Shown: positions 15,590 through 24,722 of the stretch, one piece after another
Position numbering within the stretch: position 1 is the first letter of the stretch
Layout of the letters: the number at the start of each line of letters is the position of its first letter
Source: Rhodobiaceae bacterium
Lineage (GTDB): Bacteria > Pseudomonadota > Alphaproteobacteria > Parvibaculales > Parvibaculaceae
Assembly (NCBI GenBank): GCA_003330885.1
Contig: CP030277.1
Coordinates: 496,001-560,000 of the forward strand
Direction of reading: 5' to 3'
DNA: 64,000 nt
Program-made: the position numbers and the translations under genes
Notes under the pieces: generated by a model
Databases searched by the model: none
What the model was told of the DNA's origin: nothing
What the model saw: the letters and a program-made list of their open reading frames with translations, nothing else

Positions 15590-16792
15590 TCAGATCACAC
15601 CTTGGGCGCGCAATTCATCAATCGCGGTCTTGCTATATCCAAGGTCAGAAAGGATGGCGTCCGTATGTTCGCCGAGCAGGGGAGCTCTGTGTCTGATGCC
15701 GCCAGGCGTATCTGAGAGTTTGATCGGCGTTTCCATCACAGGGGCAGGATGGGGAAGGCCCGGGAAATCAAGCGGCGTCATATATTTCATCGCCTGAATA
15801 TGAGGGTCTGCAAGCGCTTGCGCCGGAGAATAGACAGGCCCGGCAGGGATGCGGGCATCTCCCAGAATGTTCAGGGCTTCCTCCATCGTATATTGGGCGG
15901 CCCAATCCGCCGTGCGTTGGCTCAGGATCTCGCCATGTTCGCCTCGCTTCAAATCATCGGAAAACCGAGGGTCTGACAACCAGGTGTCTTCCCCCATCAG
16001 TTTCGCCCACCGTTTGAAAAGGGGGTCACCGATCACCTGAACGAATATCCATCCGTCTTTTGTCTGCACACAATCTGCCGGGCCCGCATAAGGACTGCGG
16101 TTGCCGATAGCCGTTCGGTCGGTGCCCCTAAGGTCCTGTTCGATGAGGTGAAAGTTGAAGAAATTGAGCGCTGTGGCGAGCAGGGCCCCTTCGACCATCT
16201 GGCCTTTACCCGTCTGTTGTCGCGCCATCAGGGCAGCCATTGTTCCGTAGGCTGAGAGAACGGCGGTGCCGAAATCAACCCAGGGGGCGTAGCTCTTGGT
16301 AGGTTCATCGGCCCGCCCGGTGAGATAGGCCGCACCGCTCATCGCCTGAGCAACCCCATCAAAACCCACTCGGTTCGAATATGGTCCGCCATGCCCAAAG
16401 GCCGACACCGTTGTCAGAATGACTTTGCGATTTGTGGCTGACAGCGTTTCATAATCAAGGCCCATGGCGGTCAGCGTTTGCGGGGGAAGATTTGCCACCA
16501 CCACATCAGCCTCGGCGACAAGCTGGGCGACAATCTCCCGTCCTTTATCGCACATGGGATCGAGCGTCATGCCCCGCTTATTGCGGTTGAGTTGAAGGAA
16601 CATGGTTCCTTCACCGCCTTCACCTGGCGCGGCATCGGGCACGACTGGCTGAACGAACCGGTCCTCGCTGCCTTCGCGTTTTTCGATGCGGATCACGTCT
16701 GCGCCCATGTCTGCGAGCAAGGTCGCGCAATAGGGGCCAGCGATATAGCGCCCGAAATCCAATACTTTTATGCCGTCTAAAACCCCTGACAC
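15590..16792 (-). CDS. CaiB/BaiF family (class III) CoA-transferase
   Basis: 400 residues from GTG 16792 with AAAGGGAG upstream. The N-terminus GIKVLDFGRYIAGPYCATLLADMGADVIRIEK is diagnostic; NRNKRGMTLDPM and DYETLSATN follow in the usual order. The Asp in APWVDFGTAV occupies the nucleophile position that forms the aspartyl-CoA intermediate in formyl-CoA transferase. It moves CoA between carboxylic acids in the cytoplasm. Substrates vary widely (carnitine, oxalate, bile acids, 2-methylacyl groups) and cannot be assigned here. Confidence 0.9.
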   Translation of the reverse strand: MSGVLDGIKVLDFGRYIAGPYCATLLADMGADVIRIEKREGSEDRFVQPVVPDAAPGEGGEGTMFLQLNRNKRGMTLDPMCDKGREIVAQLVAEADVVVANLPPQTLTAMGLDYETLSATNRKVILTTVSAFGHGGPYSNRVGFDGVAQAMSGAAYLTGRADEPTKSYAPWVDFGTAVLSAYGTMAALMARQQTGKGQMVEGALLATALNFFNFHLIEQDLRGTDRTAIGNRSPYAGPADCVQTKDGWIFVQVIGDPLFKRWAKLMGEDTWLSDPRFSDDLKRGEHGEILSQRTADWAAQYTMEEALNILGDARIPAGPVYSPAQALADPHIQAMKYMTPLDFPGLPHPAPVMETPIKLSDTPGGIRHRAPLLGEHTDAILSDLGYSKTAIDELRAQGVI

Positions 16793-17014
16793 GTCATCAC
16801 TCCCTTTGGAAACCGCGGGGAATCGCGGCCCGTATAGTTAACAGAAGCTCACTATAGCGCCCTCGATCGCTCCCGCGCAGATCCACCGTTTTTTAATGAA
16901 AATTGTTCTTTCGCCATAACCAAATCTTTTCGGTCCTGCGGGTACTCTCGGCAAACGCTGGGATAGCGGGGGTTTAGTGAAGGTCTTGAGCCTGCATTGA
17001 GTTGAGTGAGCATC

Positions 17015-18856
17015 ATGTCGACAACAATATCTACACAACCGGTCGACACAAATTCGGACCAGCCTGTTTACCGCTGGGATGGGGAATTTGCCGACCGGAC
17101 GCTGGAAGCGCGCTTTGTGAAAGACACCTGGGGCGAGGTTGTCGCCAGGAGCCGTGCTGTGATGTTGGCCGGCCTCGTGTTCATGGTTGCAGCTGGCGTT
17201 GACTATATAACGCTCGGATATTCTCAAGCATTTTTGCAGCTTGTTGCTCTGCGTTTGCTGACCCTTATCGTCGCATTTGTGCCGGTGGTCCTGTTCTCAG
17301 ATGGAAGAGACCCCAAAGCCTTTTATGCAAGCGTTGTCTTTACACAAGTCTACCTGTTCACCGTGTTCCTCATGTCGTCGATTGTCGGCACATCGCCTGT
17401 CCGAGATATGGCGGTGGCAACCATAATCATCCTTTTTACCTACTATATTGCGGTTCCTAACCGGTTGCATTTGAACGCATTAGTGGGTGTCGTCTGTAGC
17501 GCTGCTCTTGTTGTCACCATCGGCTTTACGCCGGACATCTCGCTCTATGGATTGCTCGTATTGTCCGTTATGTGCGTGACAGTGAACTTCGTTGGCATCC
17601 AGTTAGGGAGGTTATGGGGCAGGCTGCGTCGGACCGAATATCTGTCGATGGAACACCACAAAACCATGGCCGGGCGTTTGGCCGAGGAAATCGCCGAGCG
17701 GCAGGTTGCTGAGACAGAAGCGCGCGCCAACGAACGCAGCTTTGAAGGCGTTTTTCGTGCTGCACCCTTACCCTTGGTTCTCGTCCATCCCGGTGAAACG
17801 AAAATCCAACTGGGAAACAGGGCCGCATGTGACCTGCTGGGCGTTCGCCCGGAAGAGATGAAGACACTGGACCTTCAAAAAGTCATTGAAGCGCGCATGG
17901 TGGAAAATCGTTTTGAGGATGTGAAGACATTTTTGAGCGCCCGCGAACCAGCTGAAATTGCTATTGAGTCAGCCGATGGTCGACACCTTTGGGTGAACGT
18001 TACCAGTTCAGCGATGCGCTATCGCGGAGCGCCGACGATCCTGATTGCGCTGCATGACATCACCCATCGGCGTGAAGAAGAGGAACGCCTCCGTGATGCC
18101 CGTGATGTGGCAGACTCCGCGAACCGCTCAAAAACAGAATTTCTCGCCAACATGAGCCATGAGCTGCGGACACCGTTGAATGCAATCATCGGATTTTCCG
18201 AGGCGCTGGATCGTGAGATTTATGGCGCACTTGGGAATGATCGATACAAGGAATATGCGCAAGACATTCATAGCTCTGGCATCCATCTTCTGAATATCAT
18301 CAATGACATTTTGGACCTGTCTAAGATCGAGGCCGACAAGTTCGAGCTGACAGAAGAAATCGTGAGCATAGAAGACACGATTGACACGGTGATGCGGATT
18401 GTTGCTACGCGCGCAGATCAGGCCGGCGTGAAGCTTGAAAGGTCGGTCAAGAGCGGCCTTGGCGTGAATTGTGACGAACGCGCGCTGAAACAGATCCTGA
18501 TCAACCTTTTATCCAATGCGGTTAAGTTCTCACGTGAGAAAACCACAGTCCGCGTTGACGTGACGGAGACGGAAACCGCGTTGCGGATTGCCGTGATCGA
18601 CCAGGGCATCGGTATGGCGCCGGAAGATATTCCAGAAGCGTTGGAGCCGTTCCGTCAGATCGATGGCACGCTGACCCGCACATATGAAGGCACCGGTCTG
18701 GGACTCCCATTGGCAAGGCGCCTGACGGAACTCCATGGCGGACAGCTGACGATCGAAAGTGCAAGGGGCGAAGGCACCAGCGTCCTGATCGATCTTCCCC
18801 TGGAGCGAATTGACGCACCGGTCGATCAAAATGAGCCTGAAACAGTGAGTGCCTGA
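17015..18856 (+). CDS. Membrane PAS-domain sensor histidine kinase
   Basis: 613 residues from ATG 17015 (GTG 17006 is an alternative). About six membrane helices occupy residues ~48-200, followed by a coiled coil (GRLAEEIAERQVAETEARA), one PAS domain (~240-350), a HisKA box with MSHELRTPLNAIIGFSEAL and HATPase_c with NLLSNAVKFS, DQGIGMAPED and GTGLGLPLARRL. No receiver domain is attached and no regulator gene is adjacent, so the partner must be elsewhere. Its C-terminal half is closely similar in wording to the kinase at 42945-44780, suggesting paralogues of the PleC/DivJ-like type common in alphaproteobacteria; that link is inference. Confidence 0.9.
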   Translation: MSTTISTQPVDTNSDQPVYRWDGEFADRTLEARFVKDTWGEVVARSRAVMLAGLVFMVAAGVDYITLGYSQAFLQLVALRLLTLIVAFVPVVLFSDGRDPKAFYASVVFTQVYLFTVFLMSSIVGTSPVRDMAVATIIILFTYYIAVPNRLHLNALVGVVCSAALVVTIGFTPDISLYGLLVLSVMCVTVNFVGIQLGRLWGRLRRTEYLSMEHHKTMAGRLAEEIAERQVAETEARANERSFEGVFRAAPLPLVLVHPGETKIQLGNRAACDLLGVRPEEMKTLDLQKVIEARMVENRFEDVKTFLSAREPAEIAIESADGRHLWVNVTSSAMRYRGAPTILIALHDITHRREEEERLRDARDVADSANRSKTEFLANMSHELRTPLNAIIGFSEALDREIYGALGNDRYKEYAQDIHSSGIHLLNIINDILDLSKIEADKFELTEEIVSIEDTIDTVMRIVATRADQAGVKLERSVKSGLGVNCDERALKQILINLLSNAVKFSREKTTVRVDVTETETALRIAVIDQGIGMAPEDIPEALEPFRQIDGTLTRTYEGTGLGLPLARRLTELHGGQLTIESARGEGTSVLIDLPLERIDAPVDQNEPETVSA

Positions 18857-18984
18857 GCGCGCGGTGTAAAATCGGGACAGCCGGCGGGGCTTTCTGAGCA
18901 CGGCCATAGGGTGACGCGAGCGGGTGGACCCTTTATACAGTCGACACCACAGACCTAAACCCCACCCTGTGCTGGAGATTGCCG

Positions 18985-19863
18985 GTGCCCCTAAGCTCCC
19001 AAGAGATGCTGCTTTGGCTTCTGTTCGCCGCGGTTACCGCTGCAACAATTGCATACATTCTGAGGACGGTACTTGGCGAGGGCAAGGCTCATGGATCTCG
19101 CGAAGCAGGTATCGCCGTTTATCAGGACCAGTTGGAAGAGCTCGACAGGGATGTTGAGAAAGGGATTTTGCCCGCAACAGAAGCCGCATCCGCGCGGATC
19201 GAAATTTCGCGGCGTTTGCTCGCCGCTGCCGAAAATGAGGCAGATGAGCCAGGAATCATACGCGCGGGACGCGGCAAAATACTTTTGACAGCAATTGCTG
19301 GCGTACTGCCCCTGTGCGTGCTGGCGACCTACCTCGCAATGGGATCGCCGGGACTTCCTGGACAGCCCTACGCTGAAAGATTGGAGAAACCTCTTGATCA
19401 GCTGCCTGTTGAGGGTCTGGTTGCCCGCCTGGAAGAACAACTCAAGCAGGAGCCCGACGATGCAACAGGCTGGCGGCTGATTGCGCCGATCTACATGCAG
19501 CTTGGTCGGTACAGCGATGCGATCAATGCTTTTGGGACAGTCATGCAACTTGAAGGCAGGGACGCTGACGCACTTGCAGGGCTTGGCGAAGCGCTGACTT
19601 TATCCGGAGATGGCATGGTGCCGCCACCTGCGCGCCAGGCCTTTGAGGCGGCGTTAGGGGAAGACCCGGCACATCCAAGAGCACGTTTCTATTTGGCGCT
19701 CGCTAAAGCGCAGCGCGGCGATATTGCAGATGCACTGGCGGATTGGAAGGTCTTGCTAGCAGAAGCTCCAGAGGGAGCCCCTTGGGTTGCCGCCGTGGAG
19801 GCTCAGGTTCGCGCCGCAGAAAACATTCTGGCGATCCAAAACGGCCCTACTGCTGACGAGTAA
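18985..19863 (+). CDS. ccmI: Cytochrome c maturation protein CcmI
   Basis: About 292 residues from GTG 18985, with GGAG seven bases before it; TTG 18979 is an alternative. Two membrane segments (residues ~8-26 and ~98-116) enclose a cytoplasmic coiled-coil loop with the family signature AVYQDQLEELDRDVEKGIL, followed by a periplasmic TPR domain (ATGWRLIAPIYMQLGRY, DADALAGLGEALTL). CcmI holds apocytochrome c for the CcmF/H haem lyase. In most alphaproteobacteria it directly precedes ccmE-ccmF-ccmH; here 1.8 kb with two other genes intervene. Confidence 0.9.
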   Translation: MPLSSQEMLLWLLFAAVTAATIAYILRTVLGEGKAHGSREAGIAVYQDQLEELDRDVEKGILPATEAASARIEISRRLLAAAENEADEPGIIRAGRGKILLTAIAGVLPLCVLATYLAMGSPGLPGQPYAERLEKPLDQLPVEGLVARLEEQLKQEPDDATGWRLIAPIYMQLGRYSDAINAFGTVMQLEGRDADALAGLGEALTLSGDGMVPPPARQAFEAALGEDPAHPRARFYLALAKAQRGDIADALADWKVLLAEAPEGAPWVAAVEAQVRAAENILAIQNGPTADE

Positions 19864-20476
19864 AGCGCGCAAACGGTTCGGAAAAAACCTCATCTAGATC
19901 TGCGTTGACCAGGAATGCGCGCAGGCCAATACTATCTGACGTTATCCGAATTATCGGAAGTCCGACGGTGTTGGACACAGTGCCGTCGAGTGCTCCTCGG
20001 TTGAGAAGCTCGACCATAACCCGGTCATCAAGTGTCGTGACCGACATGTCGTCACCGGTCGTCTGCACGCGAAACAGGTAATATCCTTCTTCGTCCGCCT
20101 CAGCTGCCTTGCCATCAAGGCGCTTTAGAAGAGCGGAAAGAAAAATCTCTCCCCGAATTTCGGCGGCCTCTGCCTCAAATTCAATCCATCCCTCATTGAT
20201 CGAAGGTTTTCCTTCTCTGTGGCGAATGATGAGTCCCGTGAACCGCGGGGAGGGGGCGGCGTCTTCAGCACCCTCCATGAAAATGAGAGTTGCCTTACCG
20301 TCACCAAGGCCGCCCTCCCAAATGCCTGAGAAGATAGCGGGGACTTGGGCTTCACCGTTGAGCGCGATGGGATGCTCGGATGTAGGAAAACAGGCCCCTA
20401 GCGAAACCGCAAACAGTCCGGTGAGGGCGACCTTCGCTGTGGCGCGCCATCCCAACAGTAATGGTGACAAATTCAT
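19847..20476 (-). CDS. Putative lipoprotein, unknown
   Basis: 209 residues from the ATG whose complement is at 20474-20476; the frame extends further upstream but without a signal peptide. The N-terminus has Arg, a hydrophobic core (VALTGLFAVSL) and lipobox LGAC at about residues 23-26. The mature protein is beta-rich (GIWEGGLGDGKATLIF, RFTGLIIRHREGKPSI) and may be a lipocalin-like or DUF-type barrel, but I do not recognise it. It is convergent with ccmI, overlapping its end by 17 bases, and divergent from the chitosanase-like gene. Confidence 0.65.
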   Translation of the reverse strand: MNLSPLLLGWRATAKVALTGLFAVSLGACFPTSEHPIALNGEAQVPAIFSGIWEGGLGDGKATLIFMEGAEDAAPSPRFTGLIIRHREGKPSINEGWIEFEAEAAEIRGEIFLSALLKRLDGKAAEADEEGYYLFRVQTTGDDMSVTTLDDRVMVELLNRGALDGTVSNTVGLPIIRITSDSIGLRAFLVNADLDEVFSEPFARFTRQQ

Positions 20477-20574
20477 TCTATCCCCTATCCTCACATCGCC
20501 TCTTATTCTGCGATATGAAGTCACAATTTGCAGGTTCTGGTCAACCAGATGAGGATTGAGGAACGGACAGACCA

Positions 20575-21504
20575 ATGAACGACATAGAGAAAAAGGCCGC
20601 GCAGGCGGTTGTGAATATTTTCGAAACCGGAGCTGTCCTGGGAGACTATGGCAAAGTTACTCTCTTACCGGGCGACACGGGACACCTGACCTATGGCCGC
20701 GCGCAGACCACGCTGGCATCGGGCAATCTGTTTCTGCTGATCAGGCGCTATGTGAATGCAGCGGGGGCGGCCTTTGGACGTCATCTCGAACCCTATCTTC
20801 AACGCCTAAGCGACATGGACGTCAGCCTAGATTTTGATGCCACGCTGAAAGCTTTGCTGGAAGCCGCCGGAAACGACCCGGTCATGCAAGAAGAGCAAGA
20901 CCGGTTTTTTGATGACGCCTATTGGGCGCCGGCCGCGCGTGCGGCAGAGGCCCTGGGTCTCACCGACCCGCTCGCCATTGCAGTGGTCTATGACAGCCAT
21001 ATCCACGGGTCCTGGCGGTTCATAAAAAACCGCACATTGGAGAGACATGGGCACCCCAGCGAAACGAGCACACGCTCATGGATCAAGCACTATGTTTCAG
21101 AACGCCGCGACTGGTTGGCATCCCATCGTAATCGCCTTCTTCAGAAGACCGTCTATCGCATGGATACGTTCCTGGCGCTGATGGATGCAGACAATTGGGC
21201 CCTTGATCTGCCCTTTACCGCCAGAGGGGTGCGGATTGACCGCGATGCTTTGGAGGTTGCCGTCCCTGTGCGGGTGACGGCAGAGGATGCCGGTCTCAGG
21301 ACGCTAAAACTCACCGATCCACCCATGAGTGGAGCAGATGTCCGAGCGCTTGAAGAAGCCCTGATCGAGGCAGGATATGCCATCAATGTGGACGGGATCT
21401 TCGATGCGAGCCTGGAGCGGATCGTCCGGGAGCGTCAAAAGGAGCTGGGTCTCGGCGTTGACGGCATGGTCGGCCCAATAACCCGCTCAGCCCTGGGGCT
21501 TTAG
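20575..21504 (+). CDS. GH46 chitosanase-like protein with peptidoglycan-binding domain
   Basis: 309 residues. The N-terminal ~220 residues resemble glycoside hydrolase family 46: NIFETG (E17, general acid candidate), then GDTGHLTYGRAQTT with D34 at the spacing expected for the catalytic Glu/Asp pair, and later VVYDSHIHGSW. Residues ~245-309 form a PG_binding_1 domain (VRALEEALIEAGY, DGMVGPITRSALGL). There is no signal peptide, so export would need another route, or it acts inside the cell or after lysis. It sits between ccmI and ccmE, divergent from the lipoprotein gene. Actual substrate could be chitosan or a peptidoglycan-like polymer. Confidence 0.72.
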   Translation: MNDIEKKAAQAVVNIFETGAVLGDYGKVTLLPGDTGHLTYGRAQTTLASGNLFLLIRRYVNAAGAAFGRHLEPYLQRLSDMDVSLDFDATLKALLEAAGNDPVMQEEQDRFFDDAYWAPAARAAEALGLTDPLAIAVVYDSHIHGSWRFIKNRTLERHGHPSETSTRSWIKHYVSERRDWLASHRNRLLQKTVYRMDTFLALMDADNWALDLPFTARGVRIDRDALEVAVPVRVTAEDAGLRTLKLTDPPMSGADVRALEEALIEAGYAINVDGIFDASLERIVRERQKELGLGVDGMVGPITRSALGL

Positions 21505-21690
21505 AGCCATTACAGCGGCTGAGGCGCTTCGGTTATCAATCGCGGAAATGCGGTAGAATAAAGAGCTGCTCATGCGCGGCGATTTGCCGTTTTGCGACTT
21601 GGGTGAGCGAAGGTATACCTGAAACCAAGAAGGGTGGGCGTCTTGTCGCTGGCCTGAAATGTGTGAGGACCCCTGAGCCTGTGAGGATCC

Positions 21691-22173
21691 ATGACGCGTA
21701 AGCAGCGCCGCGCCACCATGATTGGTACCAGCCTAGGTATTTTGGGCCTGGCCGTCGGCCTCGTGCTCTATGCCCTGAGCGACAATATTGTCTTCTTCTA
21801 CAGCCCTGCGGATATCGTGGAGCAGAATGTGGAAGAGGGAACGCGCATGCGCATCGGTGGTCTGGTCGTGGAAGACAGTATCGTGCGCGGCGAAGGGACC
21901 CATGTCCGTTTTGCTGTTACGGACTTCTCAGAAACCCTTTTTGTGACGTATGACGGCATCCTGCCGGACCTCTTTCGTGAGGGCCAGGGCGTGGTCGCCG
22001 AAGGTGTCTTGCAGGCGGACCTGAAATTCAGTGCCGACACGGTCCTCGCCAAGCATGATGAAAACTATATGCCACCGGAAGTCGCCGATGCGCTGAAACG
22101 GAATGGCAATTGGCAGGGCGAAGGGGCAGAAGCACCCCATAGCGAAACCTACGGGCAGGGGGCTTACCCATGA
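21691..22173 (+). CDS. ccmE: Cytochrome c maturation haem chaperone CcmE
   Basis: 160 residues: one membrane anchor (residues ~10-30) and an OB-fold periplasmic domain. H122 in LAKHDENYMPPEV is the residue that binds haem covalently, with Y126 as the axial ligand. Family phrases FFYSPADI, RFAVTD, VTYDGILPDLFREGQGVVAEG are all present. The C-terminal tail is short. The stop overlaps the ccmF start by four bases, so the two are translationally coupled. Confidence 0.95.
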   Translation: MTRKQRRATMIGTSLGILGLAVGLVLYALSDNIVFFYSPADIVEQNVEEGTRMRIGGLVVEDSIVRGEGTHVRFAVTDFSETLFVTYDGILPDLFREGQGVVAEGVLQADLKFSADTVLAKHDENYMPPEVADALKRNGNWQGEGAEAPHSETYGQGAYP

Positions 22174-24149
22174 TTGCCGAGTTCGGCCACTTTGTGTTGG
22201 TCCTGGCATTGGGCGTCGCCCTGGTGCAGGCCCTCGGTCCGCTGCTCGGCATGCCGTTTAACGCGGCCTTCGGACGGCTCGCGGTGCCCGCGGCACGGGT
22301 CCAGTTCGTTTTGCTGTCGGTCTCCTTTGTCGCTCTTGTCTATGCGTTTGCAGTGTCAGACTTCTCCCTGTCCCTCGTGACAGCGAACTCTCACAGTGCC
22401 AAACCGCTCATCTATAAGCTCACAGGCGCCTGGGGAAACCATGAAGGCTCCATGTTGCTTTGGACCCTGATCCTTGCAACGTTCGGCGCAGCGGTGGCTT
22501 TCTTCGGTGGCAATTTGCCTGATGGCCTGCGGGCGCGCGTGCTTGGTGTCCAGGGATTGATCGGCGCTGCCTTCCTCATGTTCCTTCTCTTTACCTCGAA
22601 CCCGTTCCTGCGCCTTGATCCGGCACCCTTTGATGGCAACGGCCTCAACCCGATCCTGCAGGACCCGGCGCTCGCCTTTCATCCGCCCTTCCTCTATGCG
22701 GGCTATGTCGGTTTCTCGATCGCCTTCTCCTTCGCAGTTGCAGCTCTCTTGGAAGGCAAGGTTGATCCGGCCTGGGCCCGCTGGGTGCGGCCCTGGACGC
22801 TGGCAGCTTGGTGTTGCCTGACGCTGGGCATCGCCATGGGCTCCTGGTGGGCCTATTACGAGCTCGGCTGGGGCGGCTGGTGGTTCTGGGACCCGGTTGA
22901 AAACGCTTCGCTCATGCCCTGGCTGTTGGGGACTGCCCTTCTTCATTCGGCAATTGTCGTGGAGAAACGCGGTGCCTTGAAACGCTGGACCTTGCTGTTG
23001 GCGATCTTCACCTTTGCGCTGAGCCTCATTGGCACATTTCTGGTGCGATCCGGCGTCCTAACATCCGTGCACGCCTTTGCCGTGGATCCAGCACGGGGTG
23101 TTGTGATCCTCGGCATACTGGTTTTCTTTGTCGGTGGGGCATTGACGCTCTATGCGATCCGCGCACCCGCGCTCAAAGTCGAAGGCCTGTTCGCGCCGTT
23201 AAGTCGTGAAGCAGCCCTCATCGTGAACAATCTGCTGCTCACTGCCGCGACCGTTGCAGTGTTTGTCGGCACGCTCTACCCGCTGGCACTTGATGCATTT
23301 GACGGAAGCAAAATCTCCGTTGGTGCGCCATTCTATAATCTCACTTTTGTGCCCATCGTCATCCCGCTGCTCCTGCTGGTCCCCTTTGGGCCCATGCTGG
23401 GCTGGAAGAGGGCAGATGTGTTGGGGGCGACCCAACGTCTAGGCGTTGCCGCGGCAGTCAGCACCATCGGCCTTGCCGCTGCATGGATGTGGCAGAATGA
23501 CGGTCCCTGGGGCGCGCCCTTTGGCATTGCGCTCGGTGTCTGGTTGATCGCCGGGGCCTTCTCTGAAATCGGCTATCGTGTGCGACTGTTCCGTGGGGCG
23601 ACTGTAGCGGAGGCCTTCAGCAAGGCTCGACGTTTGCCACGTTCCGCCTGGGGTACAGCGATGGCCCATGCCGGTGTTGGCGTCATGGTGATTGGTATTG
23701 TTGGCATCACATCCTGGCGCGTAGAGGTCATCGAAGCACTTGCGCCGGGCGCGACATTTGATGTGGGAAGCTACTCTATCACGTTCCAGAATGTGGAATC
23801 CTATCAGGGCCCGAACTTCCGCGCCGACAGAGGCTCTTTCCTGGTTGAGCGCAATGGCAAAGAGATTGCGACCCTCACACCGGAGAAGCGCGTCTATCCT
23901 GTCTCTGAAATGCCGACGACTGAAGCCGCCATATATACAATCTGGGTGGCAGACCTTTATGTGGTGCTGGGAGATCCAACCGGCACAGGTGCGTGGACTG
24001 TGCGCGCCTATGTGAACCCGCTGGTTCCCTGGGTCTGGATCGGGTCCGTGATCATGGTTCTGGGCGGCATGATTTCTCTGAGTGATCGCCGCTACCGTGT
24101 GGGCGCGCCGGTACGTGCCCGCAATGCCAAACCTGGTGTGCCCGCATGA
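22170..24149 (+). CDS. ccmF: Cytochrome c haem lyase subunit CcmF
   Basis: 659 residues with about 15 membrane helices. The Trp-rich haem-handling WWD loop is GWGGWWFWDPVENASLMPW at ~230-250; conserved NSHSAKPLIYKLTGAWGNHEGS and FHPPFLYAGYVG segments lie before it. The C-terminal third carries the large periplasmic loop (VEVIEALAPGATFDVGSY, GSFLVERNGKEIATLTPEKR). It transfers haem from CcmE to apocytochrome c. It overlaps both neighbours by four bases (ccmE and ccmH). No ccmG thioredoxin gene is in this cluster. Confidence 0.96.
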   Translation: MIAEFGHFVLVLALGVALVQALGPLLGMPFNAAFGRLAVPAARVQFVLLSVSFVALVYAFAVSDFSLSLVTANSHSAKPLIYKLTGAWGNHEGSMLLWTLILATFGAAVAFFGGNLPDGLRARVLGVQGLIGAAFLMFLLFTSNPFLRLDPAPFDGNGLNPILQDPALAFHPPFLYAGYVGFSIAFSFAVAALLEGKVDPAWARWVRPWTLAAWCCLTLGIAMGSWWAYYELGWGGWWFWDPVENASLMPWLLGTALLHSAIVVEKRGALKRWTLLLAIFTFALSLIGTFLVRSGVLTSVHAFAVDPARGVVILGILVFFVGGALTLYAIRAPALKVEGLFAPLSREAALIVNNLLLTAATVAVFVGTLYPLALDAFDGSKISVGAPFYNLTFVPIVIPLLLLVPFGPMLGWKRADVLGATQRLGVAAAVSTIGLAAAWMWQNDGPWGAPFGIALGVWLIAGAFSEIGYRVRLFRGATVAEAFSKARRLPRSAWGTAMAHAGVGVMVIGIVGITSWRVEVIEALAPGATFDVGSYSITFQNVESYQGPNFRADRGSFLVERNGKEIATLTPEKRVYPVSEMPTTEAAIYTIWVADLYVVLGDPTGTGAWTVRAYVNPLVPWVWIGSVIMVLGGMISLSDRRYRVGAPVRARNAKPGVPA

Positions 24150-24622
24150 TGCGCCTGGCGGTGCTGTTGGTTGTGCTCGCGTTTGCGAGTCCCGCCGCCG
24201 CTGTAGACCCGGGTGAACGCTTGGATGATCCTGTGTTGGAAGAACGCGCCAGAGGCCTGTCGCAGGAACTGCGGTGTTTGGTCTGCCAGAATCAGTCCAT
24301 CGATGACAGTGACGCGCCACTTGCCAAAGACTTGAGGGTCCTTGTGCGAGATCGGCTGAATGAAGGCGACACGGACGCAGAAGTCCTGTCCTACATTGTC
24401 GACCGCTACGGTGAATTTGTGCTGCTGCGGCCGCCGCTCCGCGCAGGAACAGTCCTTTTGTGGCTTGCGCCCTTCATCGTCCTACTTGCCGGCATTGCCT
24501 CTGTCCTCGTTTATGTCCGCAGCCGCCGTCCGGAGGTGGCAGAGGCGCCCGAACCACTGTCAGAGGTGGAAAAAGCCCGACTTGAGGAAATTGTGATCGC
24601 CCGTGACCAGCGGGGCGATTGA
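24146..24622 (+). CDS. ccmH: Cytochrome c maturation protein CcmH (CycL)
   Basis: 158 residues: signal peptide ending near AAA-VDP, then a periplasmic helical domain with the redox LRCLVCQNQS motif (C44 and C47) and DSDAPLAKDLR, and a C-terminal membrane helix (~105-125) followed by a charged tail. It reduces the apocytochrome CXXCH cysteines. Translationally coupled to ccmF. The length is that of the short alphaproteobacterial form without the CcmI-like extension found in E. coli. Confidence 0.94.
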   Translation: MMRLAVLLVVLAFASPAAAVDPGERLDDPVLEERARGLSQELRCLVCQNQSIDDSDAPLAKDLRVLVRDRLNEGDTDAEVLSYIVDRYGEFVLLRPPLRAGTVLLWLAPFIVLLAGIASVLVYVRSRRPEVAEAPEPLSEVEKARLEEIVIARDQRGD

Positions 24623-24722
24623 GGCTTTCTGCCCAATTCGCCATATGGATGTTAGCTTAGGCTGAGATGGCGCTTCAAAGCAGCGCCGTAGATCTTGTTG
24701 GACAGCACCCTGGGAGGGTTCC

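Noticed and set aside
23439-24320. Open frame of 293 codons opposite ccmF/ccmH
   Set aside because: Both ccm genes are certain and overlap; the antisense product is low-complexity His/Arg/Pro.
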